A DNA stretch of 62,499 nt from an uncultured Bacilli bacterium (GTDB lineage: Bacteria > Bacillota_I > Bacilli_A > RF39 > UBA660), in assembly GCA_947626035.1 (NCBI GenBank), contig CANQQR010000001.1:77096-139594 (forward strand), written 5' to 3'. How positions within the stretch are numbered: the first letter of the stretch is position 1; the number at the start of each line of letters is the position of its first letter. Below are positions 25,839 to 36,700 of this stretch, in pieces. The notes below the pieces were generated by a model. That model was given only the letters and a program-made list of their open reading frames with translations. It did no database searches and was not told the DNA's origin. Made by a program: the position numbers and the translations under genes.

Positions 25839-27509
25839 TTATCCAGCCTCCTCTAACGTATTATTGTCCTCAACTTTAAACCAAACACCCTTTTCATTTA
25901 AAGCATCTATCTTCTCTATTTCATTTTCTTCAGCCACTGCTAAGATCATCTCTATCTCTAGCTGTAAGCAACCTAGATAATACCAACCTTTATAAGAGCC
26001 ATCTTCTTTCTTATTATAATTAAAAGCATAGAATAGTTTACTCTTATCTTCATAACCAACAGTTACTACTTTACCAGTTAAGTTATCGCCAATCAACCCC
26101 TCTTTATAAGTTTCATTTAAATACTTAATTGTGCTTTCTTTAGTAGTAAAGTCAGCACCTTCTGGAGGACTTTCTTTTTCTAAGTTAAGACCAATTAGGA
26201 TACCGTCCTCATCCTTAATTGCTCCCATATCCTGCCAGTCATCCTCACCCATATACCCAGCGCCATCTTTACCTTTATAATTAAGATCCTGCTCTTTTAT
26301 TTGCTGTCTCTTAGCTGGATCGCTATGTTTTATAATTAAGTGAAAATCTTCAGTAACCGCGGTTTTCATGATATAGTTAAGCGGTTTTCCGATAGCTGTA
26401 CCCTTAGATTCAGCTGCATCAGTATTATATTTAACCCTTACTTGCTGAGTGCCAGTTCCTTCACCTTCTCCGTCTTCACCAGTATCAACATTAACATCAA
26501 CTAACCACTTAACCTTAGTATCTAATTGAGTATCTTCTTGATTGGTATAATGTAAAACGACAGTACCATCCTCTTGAATATCCAACCCATTGAGCCAAAT
26601 CAGTTCTATCTTCTTTTCATCATCATGTGTATATGCGATAGTTACATTGCCATCATTGTCAATATTTATATCTTCAATGACATTATAATCACCTACATAC
26701 AAAGTAACCTTCTCACCATTCGATTCCTTATCATAATGATAATAATCAACAACCCAGATCTTGCGGCCTTTCTCTTTATCATCTTCCTGATTAGGGTATT
26801 CCTCAACTGTCACTGTTTCATCATTCGCGGCAATGACTCTAAGATTTTCAAAGCCTGCACCGTGGATACCTTTAGGTATTGAAATATGCCAATGCTCGTG
26901 GAAAGGATGATCCTTTTCATCTGTTCTCTCTACTAAATTTTCATTAGTAAAATTATCAGTGTGTTCTGCCGCGTCGCTTCTATTATAATAAGGATCCACG
27001 CTTTCCGCAGAGTAATCAATTACTGGATAAGGTATCTGAAAACCTATATACGCAGTGCAATCATCATTATTCTCAGTTCTCACAGAATAACAATTCCACT
27101 TAATTTCATCATTAAACTCGCCCTCATCAGTTTTACCAGGCACCAGCGCATCATTTTCAACAGACCAGCTACCTTCACTAAATCTATATCTTACGCCCTC
27201 CTCTTTTGGCATCTCATCAACTTCTTTAAGAGTGCTCATCTCAACATGCGGAGCCATGCCAGAAGGACCAACTATCGTACCAACATATTGCGCGCCACCA
27301 AACTCATTGGTATAATCCATCCCGCGCCTATATATTTTACCATTATCTTTATCATGCTTATCTACTGTATTAATAAGCACATATTCATTAAAATGCACAT
27401 CGCTATATTCTGGGCCTTTTTTAAACCGCTCCACCATCTCCGCTACAGAAGCGTATGATTTCGCAATTACAAAGGAGTACCCAGGTCTGCCTGCATAGAA
27501 GCTGTCCAT
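25839..27509 (-). CDS. Baseplate / tail fibre-like structural protein
   Basis: A 556-aa acidic protein with AAAAGGAGAATT before its ATG. N-terminal region SFYAGRPGYSFVIAKSYASVAEM, then an Asp/Glu-rich beta-repeat body (about 200-330) with repeated 'NDGNVTIAYT'-type strands, and a C-terminal domain ending with helical VEDNNTLEEAG. It directly precedes the DGR target, stopping three bases before it. Proteins of this layout often anchor receptor-binding fibres to the baseplate. No catalytic motif seen. Confidence 0.6.
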   Translation of the reverse strand: MDSFYAGRPGYSFVIAKSYASVAEMVERFKKGPEYSDVHFNEYVLINTVDKHDKDNGKIYRRGMDYTNEFGGAQYVGTIVGPSGMAPHVEMSTLKEVDEMPKEEGVRYRFSEGSWSVENDALVPGKTDEGEFNDEIKWNCYSVRTENNDDCTAYIGFQIPYPVIDYSAESVDPYYNRSDAAEHTDNFTNENLVERTDEKDHPFHEHWHISIPKGIHGAGFENLRVIAANDETVTVEEYPNQEDDKEKGRKIWVVDYYHYDKESNGEKVTLYVGDYNVIEDINIDNDGNVTIAYTHDDEKKIELIWLNGLDIQEDGTVVLHYTNQEDTQLDTKVKWLVDVNVDTGEDGEGEGTGTQQVRVKYNTDAAESKGTAIGKPLNYIMKTAVTEDFHLIIKHSDPAKRQQIKEQDLNYKGKDGAGYMGEDDWQDMGAIKDEDGILIGLNLEKESPPEGADFTTKESTIKYLNETYKEGLIGDNLTGKVVTVGYEDKSKLFYAFNYNKKEDGSYKGWYYLGCLQLEIEMILAVAEENEIEKIDALNEKGVWFKVEDNNTLEEAG

Positions 27510-27529
27510 AATTCTCCTTTTACCTCCTT

Positions 27530-28243
27530 TTAATAATATTTAAAGTCCATAAGAAAAAAGTCTAAACCATCTTGAGTTATTAAAGACTTCTTTAAGACAA
27601 ATCCAATATATTTGATTGTAATATCATCATAATACAATTCGTAAATACCTGATCTACCTACACGCATTTCCTCTCCATTTAATACAAATAGTAATCCAGG
27701 AGGCCCCTGGATACCTATCTTCTTTAATCCATTTACAATCTTTGGAAACAAAACTTTTAATTCAGTATCTACTATATTTAAAATTCTATCAAATCTATCA
27801 ACAGTAACTTTTAAAAATCTACCATTTGTACCATCTTCATTATACTGTTGATAATCCAAGGCATCTCGTCTTAGCAAGAAAACAATAGAATCATACGTAG
27901 CATTAGGATTAAATATTAATTCAAAAGGAACTGTACCAACCCCTTTAGGTATCTCAAAAGTTCTAATAGTTTGAGTATCCTCAGATAAAGGCTCTTTATT
28001 TCTTAGTTCAATTGTAAACTTTTGATCTCTATCTGGAATTTGATTAACACTAAAACTCATATAATAACTATTCAATGAGTCAATAACATTATCAGCTGTC
28101 AAATATAATATAGGATCATAAAAATCCATCATTATATCTGCTTCATTGATAATTTTATCTTGAGTATAATCAATTGCAGTAGTATAATTAGTAGCTTGAG
28201 TTCTTCTAAATTGTCCTACATTAAAAGTCTCTGCATCGAACAT
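27530..28243 (-). CDS. Baseplate component, unknown family
   Basis: A 237-aa protein between two tail proteins, ribosome binding site AAGGAGATAAAAGG. Mixed alpha/beta: FNVGQFRRTQATNYTTAI at the N-terminus, a middle beta domain (PFELIFNPNATYDSIVF), and a C-terminal half that includes IGIQGPPGLLFVLNGEEMRVG. Could be an upper baseplate or fibre-attachment protein. Family not recognised. Confidence 0.5.
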   Translation of the reverse strand: MFDAETFNVGQFRRTQATNYTTAIDYTQDKIINEADIMMDFYDPILYLTADNVIDSLNSYYMSFSVNQIPDRDQKFTIELRNKEPLSEDTQTIRTFEIPKGVGTVPFELIFNPNATYDSIVFLLRRDALDYQQYNEDGTNGRFLKVTVDRFDRILNIVDTELKVLFPKIVNGLKKIGIQGPPGLLFVLNGEEMRVGRSGIYELYYDDITIKYIGFVLKKSLITQDGLDFFLMDFKYY

Positions 28244-28259
28244 CCTTTTATCTCCTTCC

Positions 28260-30278
28260 TTACAATCTATCTAAAGCTCTTGTACAAGATAACGTCATAG
28301 TGCTTGATATATCAAGAGGAATAGTGATTGTATTAATCATATAATCTCCATATATATTACTTAAACCATCTCTAACAGTAATTCTAGTGTTAGGTTCTAG
28401 GTATAAAATAGGTAATGTATTAAGTGAAATACTCTCATTATAACTTGTATATTGATACAATAATTCTCTAACTAGCACATACGCAGAATTAAAGTGTCCA
28501 CCAATAGCAAGTAAGTTATAAATATTAGCACCGACCTGCACATAATCTTGACCCTGAGCCTCGCATTCCGCGCGCAAATCCGCAGGCGAATCACCATCAA
28601 TATTAATAATAACAAGATCTGGGATCTCTGGCTCAAAAATACAATTAACACTTTCATCTACTATTATCTTTTGGCGGCGGCCTATATTTTGTACACTAAG
28701 ATCACCTATTGCGGCATGAGAGTCGATAAAATCAAGAAAATAATCTATATCACTCTGATACTTTAAAGTTTCATCAAAATACTTACCATTCTTAATATCA
28801 TATAACTTAGGCCACTCATTCTTCAACTCTGTATAATAATAATTGCTTTTAGTAGCTAAAGGATCGCTCGCACATCCTGAAAGATATAATTCTTGTCTCC
28901 AGTCTTTAGTTGTAATTTGCTCTAATCCTACAATAACTAGTTTATATTCTTTATCCGCGGGAACCCACTCATAGATGCTACCATCCGAGGTATCCATATA
29001 AAAAACCTCGGCCTGTCCAACTTTAGGGAACTGCCGCGCGCTATCAAATTTCATCGGACATTTAGCTTTTGTTAAACCATCTAGCTCGTCTTGGTAAAAG
29101 AAACAATCATAAGTATTACCAACATCTGGCTTCTTATCAATAGCTAAATGGTAACGAATAGGCCAGCTATTTCCATTAGCATCTTCTTTCATTCCCCACA
29201 CAATAAAGTCATTCTTAATCATGTTATATTGTGGGGCGTTGCTAAAAGATGTAATCAAAGTAGCATCATCAAATACATAGACAGCCTTGCCTTTTTCCAT
29301 ATCTACTAAGTAATCATCCTGTTTTAACTGATCTAATACTACAGTTGGTTGACTTGTATTAATATAATTCTTCTTCTCTTGGAAAATAAAATTACCTTCA
29401 ATGTCATAAAAATATTCGTAGTTCCCTAATACTCCAAGAATCTGGTCCAATATGTCACAAACCGAGGACCCCGCGTCACCAATAAGTTCTCCAGGGTATG
29501 TAAAATCAGTATAAATATAGCCTACATCGTCACCATATTCATACATCTTATAAGTCTGCGCGGCCGCCGCTTCAGAACCGTCAGTAGTCGGCAGATATTG
29601 GACGACACCCTCCTCCCGCTTCTCTATCACATAAAGCGGAGACGTGCCAGTCCATTTCATTACTTGTTTTACTCTAGTATCTAGATCATTGATAATTATC
29701 TTAGATACCTGTTCTCCACCAAAATGATTAACTAATTCATAAATAATCTGATAAATAGTTGGTTTAAGTGTTACGTATTTACCATTCTCATCTATTGTAT
29801 CATATTCATGGAAGGTAGTGGAGGCGGGGATCAAGCCCCCGCACTCCCCATTTAATAAGCACATCTTATCTTTGAGCTGTAATGAGATATTCACGCCATC
29901 AAGAGAGTGACTGATAGAAGGTGAGTTCATTACATAGATACCCATTGGAAACCACAAGACATCATAATCTTTATATTGATTGGTTATATTCTTATAACCA
30001 ATCTCTAAACTAGCTTTCTTATTAATAGAAAGTAAGTTATCAACATTAGTTAAATCATTATCTTTATCATAAGCCACTAAAGACAAATTGCAACTTCTGC
30101 GAACTGTTGAATTGCCATCAATAGTTACACTTCCGCCAGTAGTTCTACCCTCAATAGCTTGTAAAGGTCTCTCATAAAAATCAAGAATAGTAATTCTAAC
30201 AAACTGTTCTTTATTTCGTATCCTATCTACCTCTTCTAAGAAAGTAGAGTCATTTAAGTAAGGATAACTTCTCTTCAT
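28260..30278 (-). CDS. Tail hub / baseplate protein
   Basis: A 672-aa protein. The N-terminal half (FVRITILDFYERPL, then SIEIGYKN-like and FPMGIYVMNSPSIS segments) resembles phage tail hub proteins with repeated beta-barrel domains; the end LSNIYGDYMINTITIPLDI with TLSCTRALDRL is also typical of hub proteins of Firmicutes siphoviruses. It would close the distal end of the tail tube around the tape measure tip. It lies three bases from the next upstream gene's stop. Confidence 0.6.
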   Translation of the reverse strand: MKRSYPYLNDSTFLEEVDRIRNKEQFVRITILDFYERPLQAIEGRTTGGSVTIDGNSTVRRSCNLSLVAYDKDNDLTNVDNLLSINKKASLEIGYKNITNQYKDYDVLWFPMGIYVMNSPSISHSLDGVNISLQLKDKMCLLNGECGGLIPASTTFHEYDTIDENGKYVTLKPTIYQIIYELVNHFGGEQVSKIIINDLDTRVKQVMKWTGTSPLYVIEKREEGVVQYLPTTDGSEAAAAQTYKMYEYGDDVGYIYTDFTYPGELIGDAGSSVCDILDQILGVLGNYEYFYDIEGNFIFQEKKNYINTSQPTVVLDQLKQDDYLVDMEKGKAVYVFDDATLITSFSNAPQYNMIKNDFIVWGMKEDANGNSWPIRYHLAIDKKPDVGNTYDCFFYQDELDGLTKAKCPMKFDSARQFPKVGQAEVFYMDTSDGSIYEWVPADKEYKLVIVGLEQITTKDWRQELYLSGCASDPLATKSNYYYTELKNEWPKLYDIKNGKYFDETLKYQSDIDYFLDFIDSHAAIGDLSVQNIGRRQKIIVDESVNCIFEPEIPDLVIINIDGDSPADLRAECEAQGQDYVQVGANIYNLLAIGGHFNSAYVLVRELLYQYTSYNESISLNTLPILYLEPNTRITVRDGLSNIYGDYMINTITIPLDISSTMTLSCTRALDRL

Positions 30279-30280
30279 AC

Positions 30281-33013
30281 TTAATACTCTCCCTTCACTG
30301 TCTCACAAATATAATCTATAGTTGCATCAATAGGACACATAACATCATGATTATCTGTAAAAATATACCATTGACTATGATAATAAATATAACGACTACT
30401 CTCATTATGCAAGCTGGCTTTCATCATCGCCAGATACGGATCTTTTACAGTCTCTTCTGATCTTTTCAATAACATCTCTTGAGGTTCTGTTAAATCCACT
30501 TTCATAGTCTTAATAGTATAAACGCCATTCTTAATAGGATTTTCTATATCATCAATACTGTCTACTGTGATACCAGTATTAATGAACTCTTCGTCTCTAA
30601 CTTCATTTCTATTGCCATCATGATCAACTAAGTGCATACCATAAATATAAGCATTAGTAATAACAGTATCTTTATTATAAAATCTTAATGTGCCAGTTGG
30701 TCCAACAACGTGTCTATAATAATCTGTATCAAAAGCATCTTTAACATAAATAACTGCGCCAGGCGCGCTTTCAATAGCAAGATAGTCAACCGAAAGCAGC
30801 TTGGTATAAAAGTCTTTTCGCTGAGTCTTATATTTCATATAAATAGCTCCAACGACAGATTGGTCAATATCAAAACTGCCCCATTGCTGACCCGCAATTG
30901 TACTATAATAATATTTAGATGCAGCAATCTTTTCTGAGTTTTCAGATTCGGTTAATACAGCTACATAATTAAAATCAACATCTGTATCAAGAGGAAAAGT
31001 GATAGAAGTAACGGCAGTTCCTTCATCTGATAACTCATAATAACCACGCGGGCTAACTATGATAGGTGTATTATTAATATAAACAAGATAACCATAAGCT
31101 AAATTTTCTGCGCGGGAACCTGACTCAGTGGCGTCCGAAGTCTTGGTCCATGGCTTCAATACCCCGCCGCCCGCATCTTCAATTAAGTATGGATCAGATG
31201 AAAATTCTAACTTAATAGCTCTAAAAACTTCTAAAGTATTAATTAAATCTGCGTCAACCATAGAATTATATTTTTCTTGTACTAGATTAAATAGATCTTC
31301 ATTAGCTTTAACTACACCTTGCCATTGACCCACCTTACCATAAGTATGTGTTAAATCTTGGCTATAAGTTCCAACACTTAAAATACCATATTTTTCATAA
31401 TTAGCTAATGTACACTCATCAACTTCATAAGCCATAGCTGAGAATGAATATAGCATTCTTCCAAGTGTTTGATTGGGAGTAAAATTAATATCCATCAATT
31501 TAACAAGTATGTTACCTTCGGTAGTTGATCTAAATAGTTTTATTGTATTTTCATATAGGAAGTCCATTACCTTCTCCCTAAATTCACGCTCATATATATA
31601 ATCTTGGTACTCGTCTATATTCTCTTCTAGATTATAGTTATTATAATCATTGACGTAGCCCTTGTAAATTTTATCTTTATTAATAAACACGCCCTCTTCA
31701 TCACAAAACCAGGTAATTAATCCAGCGATGGGAAATTGCTTATAGCAGACGCTACCATTCCTTCTGAAATAAGGATATTTTGATCCAATGGTCTCAGTTA
31801 ATGATTCAGATATTGTCCGCTTGAAAGAACTGATATTAGGATCGTATCGTAATCTCACTTGCATATTATCTCTTGTTAAGAACATATCATCAAAAACAAT
31901 CATTTCTCCATGCTCACTTAATACAGCAAAACTTCTCTCACCCTGCGTATTCACGGTCTGTGCAGCATATCTGTAAAAGATTCCGCTCTTAACAGTATAG
32001 TCATTCCATGTGTAATCAAGATGCTCAGTGGGCTCATTAGCGACTACATCAAAATGTATATCTTCCCATAGGGTAAAATTACTTTCATTAGAGCTACGTC
32101 TAATAACTAAGTTATTTACCATCATCACGCTCTTGTCTGAAAATACATTAATACTCATACATCCTAAATCTACATTTGGAGTGACTGTAATTCTAGCATC
32201 AAACTCTTCTAAATTACCTTCTACTACAGAAAAGTGCTTAATGTAGTCTCTATTTGTATACTCATTATAAGTCGTATATGATAGATTTAATCTATAATTA
32301 ATATTTTCTTCTAACAAATAAGTTAATAGATAATTAATCTGGTTAGGATCTTCATAATAGTTAGTAAAAATCTCTCCAGAATCAAATATTAGTTCATCAC
32401 TAGACTCATCATAAATATAAAATCTATAAGACTTTAGTGTCTCTTTCTCCAACTCCGCGTTCTCAAATTGCAAACTGCCAACAAAGTTAATGTTAAAAGT
32501 AGAAAATTGTACAATCTGATTATCATCCGTAACATTCTCAAAATTTCTCAAATATACTGTTGGTTGAGAGATGCCACGAATCAAACAAACCCGCGACCAT
32601 TCAGAAAAAAATTTTTGATTATCAATTAACCATCCCGCGACTTTACCGTCCTCAGGAGGTTGGGGAGCATTGATGCTAGTAAATCTAATTTGGACTTTAT
32701 AAAATTTATTTATCTCAAATTGTCCGCCCTCTATATCTATTTTAGGTATTATCTCAATATAATATTTATCATTCCCTCGCCTATTAGGATCTTCTTGTAA
32801 CTGAGTTATCATTATCCCAGTAGGGTACTTAGTTGGGTTTAATACAGAAGCATTAGTGTTCTGATCATTAACTACTACTTGAGCATTACCTATATCTGTT
32901 TTTACATTATAAATAGATAAAGAGAAATATACTCGACATGGCTGAGTCCTAACAAACGCGGGCATCCATGTAGAGGTCTGAGGCGGATATAAATTATTTT
33001 CAATACCTATCAT
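30281..33013 (-). CDS. Large distal tail / baseplate protein with FN3-like domains
   Basis: A 910-aa protein with GAGGAGATAAAAGG before its ATG. It is beta-rich throughout, with several about 100-residue sandwich domains (e.g. CRVYFSLSIYN, FYKVQIRFTS, FRFYIYDESS-like strands) similar to fibronectin III, and a C-terminal domain ending SRYIYYHSQWYIFTDN. Placed between the hub and a holin-like gene, it is probably a structural baseplate or tail-fibre shaft protein. Not enzymatic as far as visible. Confidence 0.55.
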   Translation of the reverse strand: MIGIENNLYPPQTSTWMPAFVRTQPCRVYFSLSIYNVKTDIGNAQVVVNDQNTNASVLNPTKYPTGIMITQLQEDPNRRGNDKYYIEIIPKIDIEGGQFEINKFYKVQIRFTSINAPQPPEDGKVAGWLIDNQKFFSEWSRVCLIRGISQPTVYLRNFENVTDDNQIVQFSTFNINFVGSLQFENAELEKETLKSYRFYIYDESSDELIFDSGEIFTNYYEDPNQINYLLTYLLEENINYRLNLSYTTYNEYTNRDYIKHFSVVEGNLEEFDARITVTPNVDLGCMSINVFSDKSVMMVNNLVIRRSSNESNFTLWEDIHFDVVANEPTEHLDYTWNDYTVKSGIFYRYAAQTVNTQGERSFAVLSEHGEMIVFDDMFLTRDNMQVRLRYDPNISSFKRTISESLTETIGSKYPYFRRNGSVCYKQFPIAGLITWFCDEEGVFINKDKIYKGYVNDYNNYNLEENIDEYQDYIYEREFREKVMDFLYENTIKLFRSTTEGNILVKLMDINFTPNQTLGRMLYSFSAMAYEVDECTLANYEKYGILSVGTYSQDLTHTYGKVGQWQGVVKANEDLFNLVQEKYNSMVDADLINTLEVFRAIKLEFSSDPYLIEDAGGGVLKPWTKTSDATESGSRAENLAYGYLVYINNTPIIVSPRGYYELSDEGTAVTSITFPLDTDVDFNYVAVLTESENSEKIAASKYYYSTIAGQQWGSFDIDQSVVGAIYMKYKTQRKDFYTKLLSVDYLAIESAPGAVIYVKDAFDTDYYRHVVGPTGTLRFYNKDTVITNAYIYGMHLVDHDGNRNEVRDEEFINTGITVDSIDDIENPIKNGVYTIKTMKVDLTEPQEMLLKRSEETVKDPYLAMMKASLHNESSRYIYYHSQWYIFTDNHDVMCPIDATIDYICETVKGEY

Positions 33014-33031
33014 CCTTTTATCTCCTCTTGT

Positions 33032-33508
33032 TTACTCTTTGTCTTTTGGAGGGCGCTTAGGTAATGCTCTAAGGCCTTCCATTAACCCATGCACAAAGCT
33101 GTTGCCGCCTTCCTGCTTATAATGTGTATATCTCTTTTCTATACAATCTAAGCTATAATCATCAACCCAGCCTTTTTGCTCAGTAAAATAATGATATTCT
33201 CTTACAATAAAAGATTTAATATCATCCTTGTCTGATTCAGATAAAATAGCTATCTGATTCTGCATTGTATTGATTGTATCAGTATTTTTCTTTTGGGATT
33301 CTATCAATGTGTTGAGGCTATCATCTATCTTATTTAATCGTTCCTCTAATTGTTTGTCTTTATTATCTTCATCTGTCTCTTTCTGGAAAACTTGTCTTAA
33401 TCTATTATATCCCCAATCCCAGAAAGTTACGCAACCTTTTATAGCAAGGGCTAGACAAACTATGAAACCTAGTATTTGTTCAATTGGGTAGTTTTGTAAT
33501 AATTCCAT
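33032..33508 (-). CDS. Holin-like single-span membrane protein
   Basis: A 158-aa protein with one N-terminal membrane segment (about residues 10-30, ILGFIVCLALAIKGCVTF), a charged coiled coil (about 40-90) and a C-terminal domain (IVREYHYFTEQKGWVDDYSLD). This layout occurs in Clostridium phages next to tail genes and is sometimes annotated holin- or XhlA-like. I see no endolysin in the window. It could instead be a membrane-anchored tail-associated protein. Confidence 0.5.
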   Translation of the reverse strand: MELLQNYPIEQILGFIVCLALAIKGCVTFWDWGYNRLRQVFQKETDEDNKDKQLEERLNKIDDSLNTLIESQKKNTDTINTMQNQIAILSESDKDDIKSFIVREYHYFTEQKGWVDDYSLDCIEKRYTHYKQEGGNSFVHGLMEGLRALPKRPPKDKE

Positions 33509-33559
33509 AGTATTCCTCCTTTACTATAAAATTATAAAAATTTTACCTATAAAAATAAA

Positions 33560-33589
33560 AAGAGTTGCCCAATTACTCGGACAACTCTT
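33560..33589 (-). terminator. Terminator on minus strand
   Basis: AAGAGTTG/CAACTCTT arms (eight pairs plus CC/GG) overlapping the end of the 64-aa gene, with TTTTTATTTTT following on the minus strand. Confidence 0.7.
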
Positions 33590-33767
33590 GATTTTGTGCT
33601 TTCGCTACTTCTTCACGTTCTTTTGCTAAAACTTGAGAATGAACCTCATCAAGTTCACTCATCATATCTTTTATCATGTAATACACAAGAGAAATAGGAA
33701 GTTCGCTTTCATTAATAAGTTTAGCAATATTCTTCCTTAACTCCGCGCATCTTAAATTTATATTCAT
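33573..33767 (-). CDS. Small helical protein, unknown
   Basis: A 64-aa protein preceded by AAAGGAGACAAAAGG. It is two charged helices: ELRKNIAKLINESELPI and YMIKDMMSELDEVHSQVL, ending in a Lys/Glu-rich tail. No recognised family. It is the last gene before a terminator, in the fibre region; a role as chaperone or small structural protein would be guesswork. Confidence 0.55.
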   Translation of the reverse strand: MNINLRCAELRKNIAKLINESELPISLVYYMIKDMMSELDEVHSQVLAKEREEVAKAQNQELSE

Positions 33768-33780
33768 CCTTTTGTCTCCT

Positions 33781-36700
33781 TTATCTTCCTAAAGCCGCGA
33801 TTTGACCTTCTAGACTTGAGATCTGCGCAGCCAATTGGTCGCATCTGCCATTAAGCGCAACACATTTCGTACTTATTGCGTTAACTAATTCTGACAATTT
33901 TGTATAAGTAGAACTATCAAAAGTCCATGTATTACCCGCAGTTAACTCAAGTTCTTTTCTTATCTTTACTGTATCGTGTTGGACGCCAAAAGCCATATCT
34001 GATGAAGTGTTGTATCCAGCCCATATCCAATATTCACTAGCTGTATTAGTTATGGTAGCAGATATACCACTAACTGCCTTATCAAAGTTACCCCACTCAT
34101 CTGTCTTGCTTGGCGAATACAAAGAAAAGAAGCATGGCCTTTCAGCGGAACCATCTGACGCACGAGCCAACCTAATAATAAAATCACCTAAAATAATTCT
34201 GCGGTAATTGCTATCTAGTAAGCCTAAATCAATATGTGTGTCATCATCATCTGGCTCAACATCTAGTTGTAGTTGCTTAAAATGAGCAAGTCCGCTCTGA
34301 CTAATTGACCAGTTAGGCCCTACTATATGGCCATCAGCATAAAGCGTAATATTTCCATCTCTTGATTTTAAGTTATCGTCATTGATTACCCAGCCACCAA
34401 TGTCACCAGTGATAGAATGTAAATTACCATATTTATCAACACTAAAATTACCGTTGCCATACTTAATTTCAGGAGTAGTCAAATCTATCATTAAGCCGTC
34501 TCCACTTTCTACTCCATTCTTAAAGTAATTACCACTATAAATCTGCGCACGGTTGTTGGTTGGATCAATAACAATCTGGCCTGATCCGCGCTTACCGAAC
34601 TCTGATTTACCAGTTTCTGCGTCTAAAAAGATCGTTCTTTCACCATGATCATAACCAAAGAAACCAACTTCTTGCTGGCCATAAGTTTCTTTAACTTTAC
34701 CCATTACTACGCCAGTAAAAGTGTTATCACTTTCTTTAATGCCAGCGCCCATCTGCGGAGCTAACAAGAAGCCACCCTCTTTATTTAGCTCTATTGTATT
34801 ACCATCCCAACCATTAATTGCAGCATTACCATGAGTATCTAAATACAAATGGATAGGTATATGAATGCGAGCAACCTCAGCCCCCGCGTGTGACAAAACT
34901 GCTTCAAGAGCTGTTGACTTAGACTCTCCATCGTACTCATCCAATAGAGAAATAGCCTTCTGCGCCCTAGTGACAACAACATAATTATTATTAGTGATGT
35001 AATTAGGATAACCTAAATAGTTCCATTGGTAATCAATTAAATAAGTATTAGAAGTTTTTTCACTCACATCTTCCCAATAGCCATTACCTAAATTATATGT
35101 AGTAACAAGAGTAAAAGGATTAGTTTTATCATATGTGGGTTGGCGGCCATCGTTTGCATAAATAGCATATCTAAAACCAGTATATTCTTTTAAATTAACT
35201 CTGTAACTATCATTTTTTAGTCTAACTGAGATAATTGGCATTGTAGCTGTATATTCTACATTATCATAAGTTAATTGTACTTTTATAATATTTATTGGGT
35301 TATCATTCCTATATCCAGTAAAGCTAAGAACTCCAGTAGATTCTTGAATACTAAAAGCAGAAACACTTCTATGCGTAATATCTGATGTCCATGTGTGGTC
35401 TGGATCTATAATTCTATAATTATTGATTGGTATACTCCATCTTACTCTTCTGACTGCGCGGCCCTCAGTTGAAGTGCCATCGACCGCGGCATCAAAAATT
35501 TTCTGTTCGTTATGCCATAATTGCGCTTTGAAATATACTCCCGCGGTCGCCGGTGTATAGTTCCATTGAGCTGAACCATCAGATAATTCAGTGACAGTTG
35601 GATAAAGTGGCGCGACAACGCCTCCACGTACATTTGGCACTATTTTACATAAGAAATCTGTACCATTAGTGCCTGGCTCGCCCTCTTTAGAAAAGGTAAA
35701 ATTTGTTTGCGCGCTTAAACTCACACCTTTATAATCTACATATAAAGTGATCATATTTTGATTGTAAGATATGTTATATCTATCCTTAATATCATAAGAA
35801 AGTGACATAATATTACTATACGTTGCAGTATCTGTTCCAACAACAGAAGGATGGTAAGATGATGGTATCTCAATCATTGTGTTTACTGTAGGCACGACCC
35901 ACTTAATATCACTATGTTCAATTACATCATCTTCGATAGGATTACCTAAATTATCAAACACTGTAAATGTAAGTGCTTTAATACTAATTGGCTGCTCAGC
36001 TGTAGAACTTGCAGGACTGACACCTGCGTAATTGTATTTATATACATAATCTGCGTCATTAATAATAAGATGATACATACCTTCTGCTTCAAGATTATTG
36101 TTTAAAACAATAGAAGCAGTACCAAGGTAGACATCTCCATCATAAACAGAGCATTGATACGTACAAAAGTTAACAATTGTATTTATTTGAACATTATGTA
36201 TTTTATTATTCTCTACACGTGTAATTAAATCATACGCGGCTAATTGCTTTTCTAAATCAGCTAGCTTACTTTGATTAGGCGCGGCGGGCGCCGACTCATT
36301 CGCTATAGACCTAGTTAAATCATCATATTCTGTCTTCAGGACATTATAAGTAGTATTTTGTTCCGCGGTCGCCGGTAATGTCTGATAGACTCCAGAACTA
36401 TCTGTCATACCCCAGGCAAATGTGTATTGACCGGGACCCGCGCCATTAACTAAACAGGTGAGAGTAGGATGTCCTATATCAAAATAAAACTGCGTTCCCG
36501 CATCAGAAGTTATAGTAATGTCATAAGGTGAAGACATATTCTTAATGGTCACTACTTTAGAAATAACACTATTATCATAAATAGCTACGCATTTATACTT
36601 CACTTCCTTTGCTACCACGTCAGACTTCTTGACATCTAAAATATAAGACATAGGTATCCATTCAACTACTGGTTCTTCGCCTTCGGCTTCTGGAGCAATA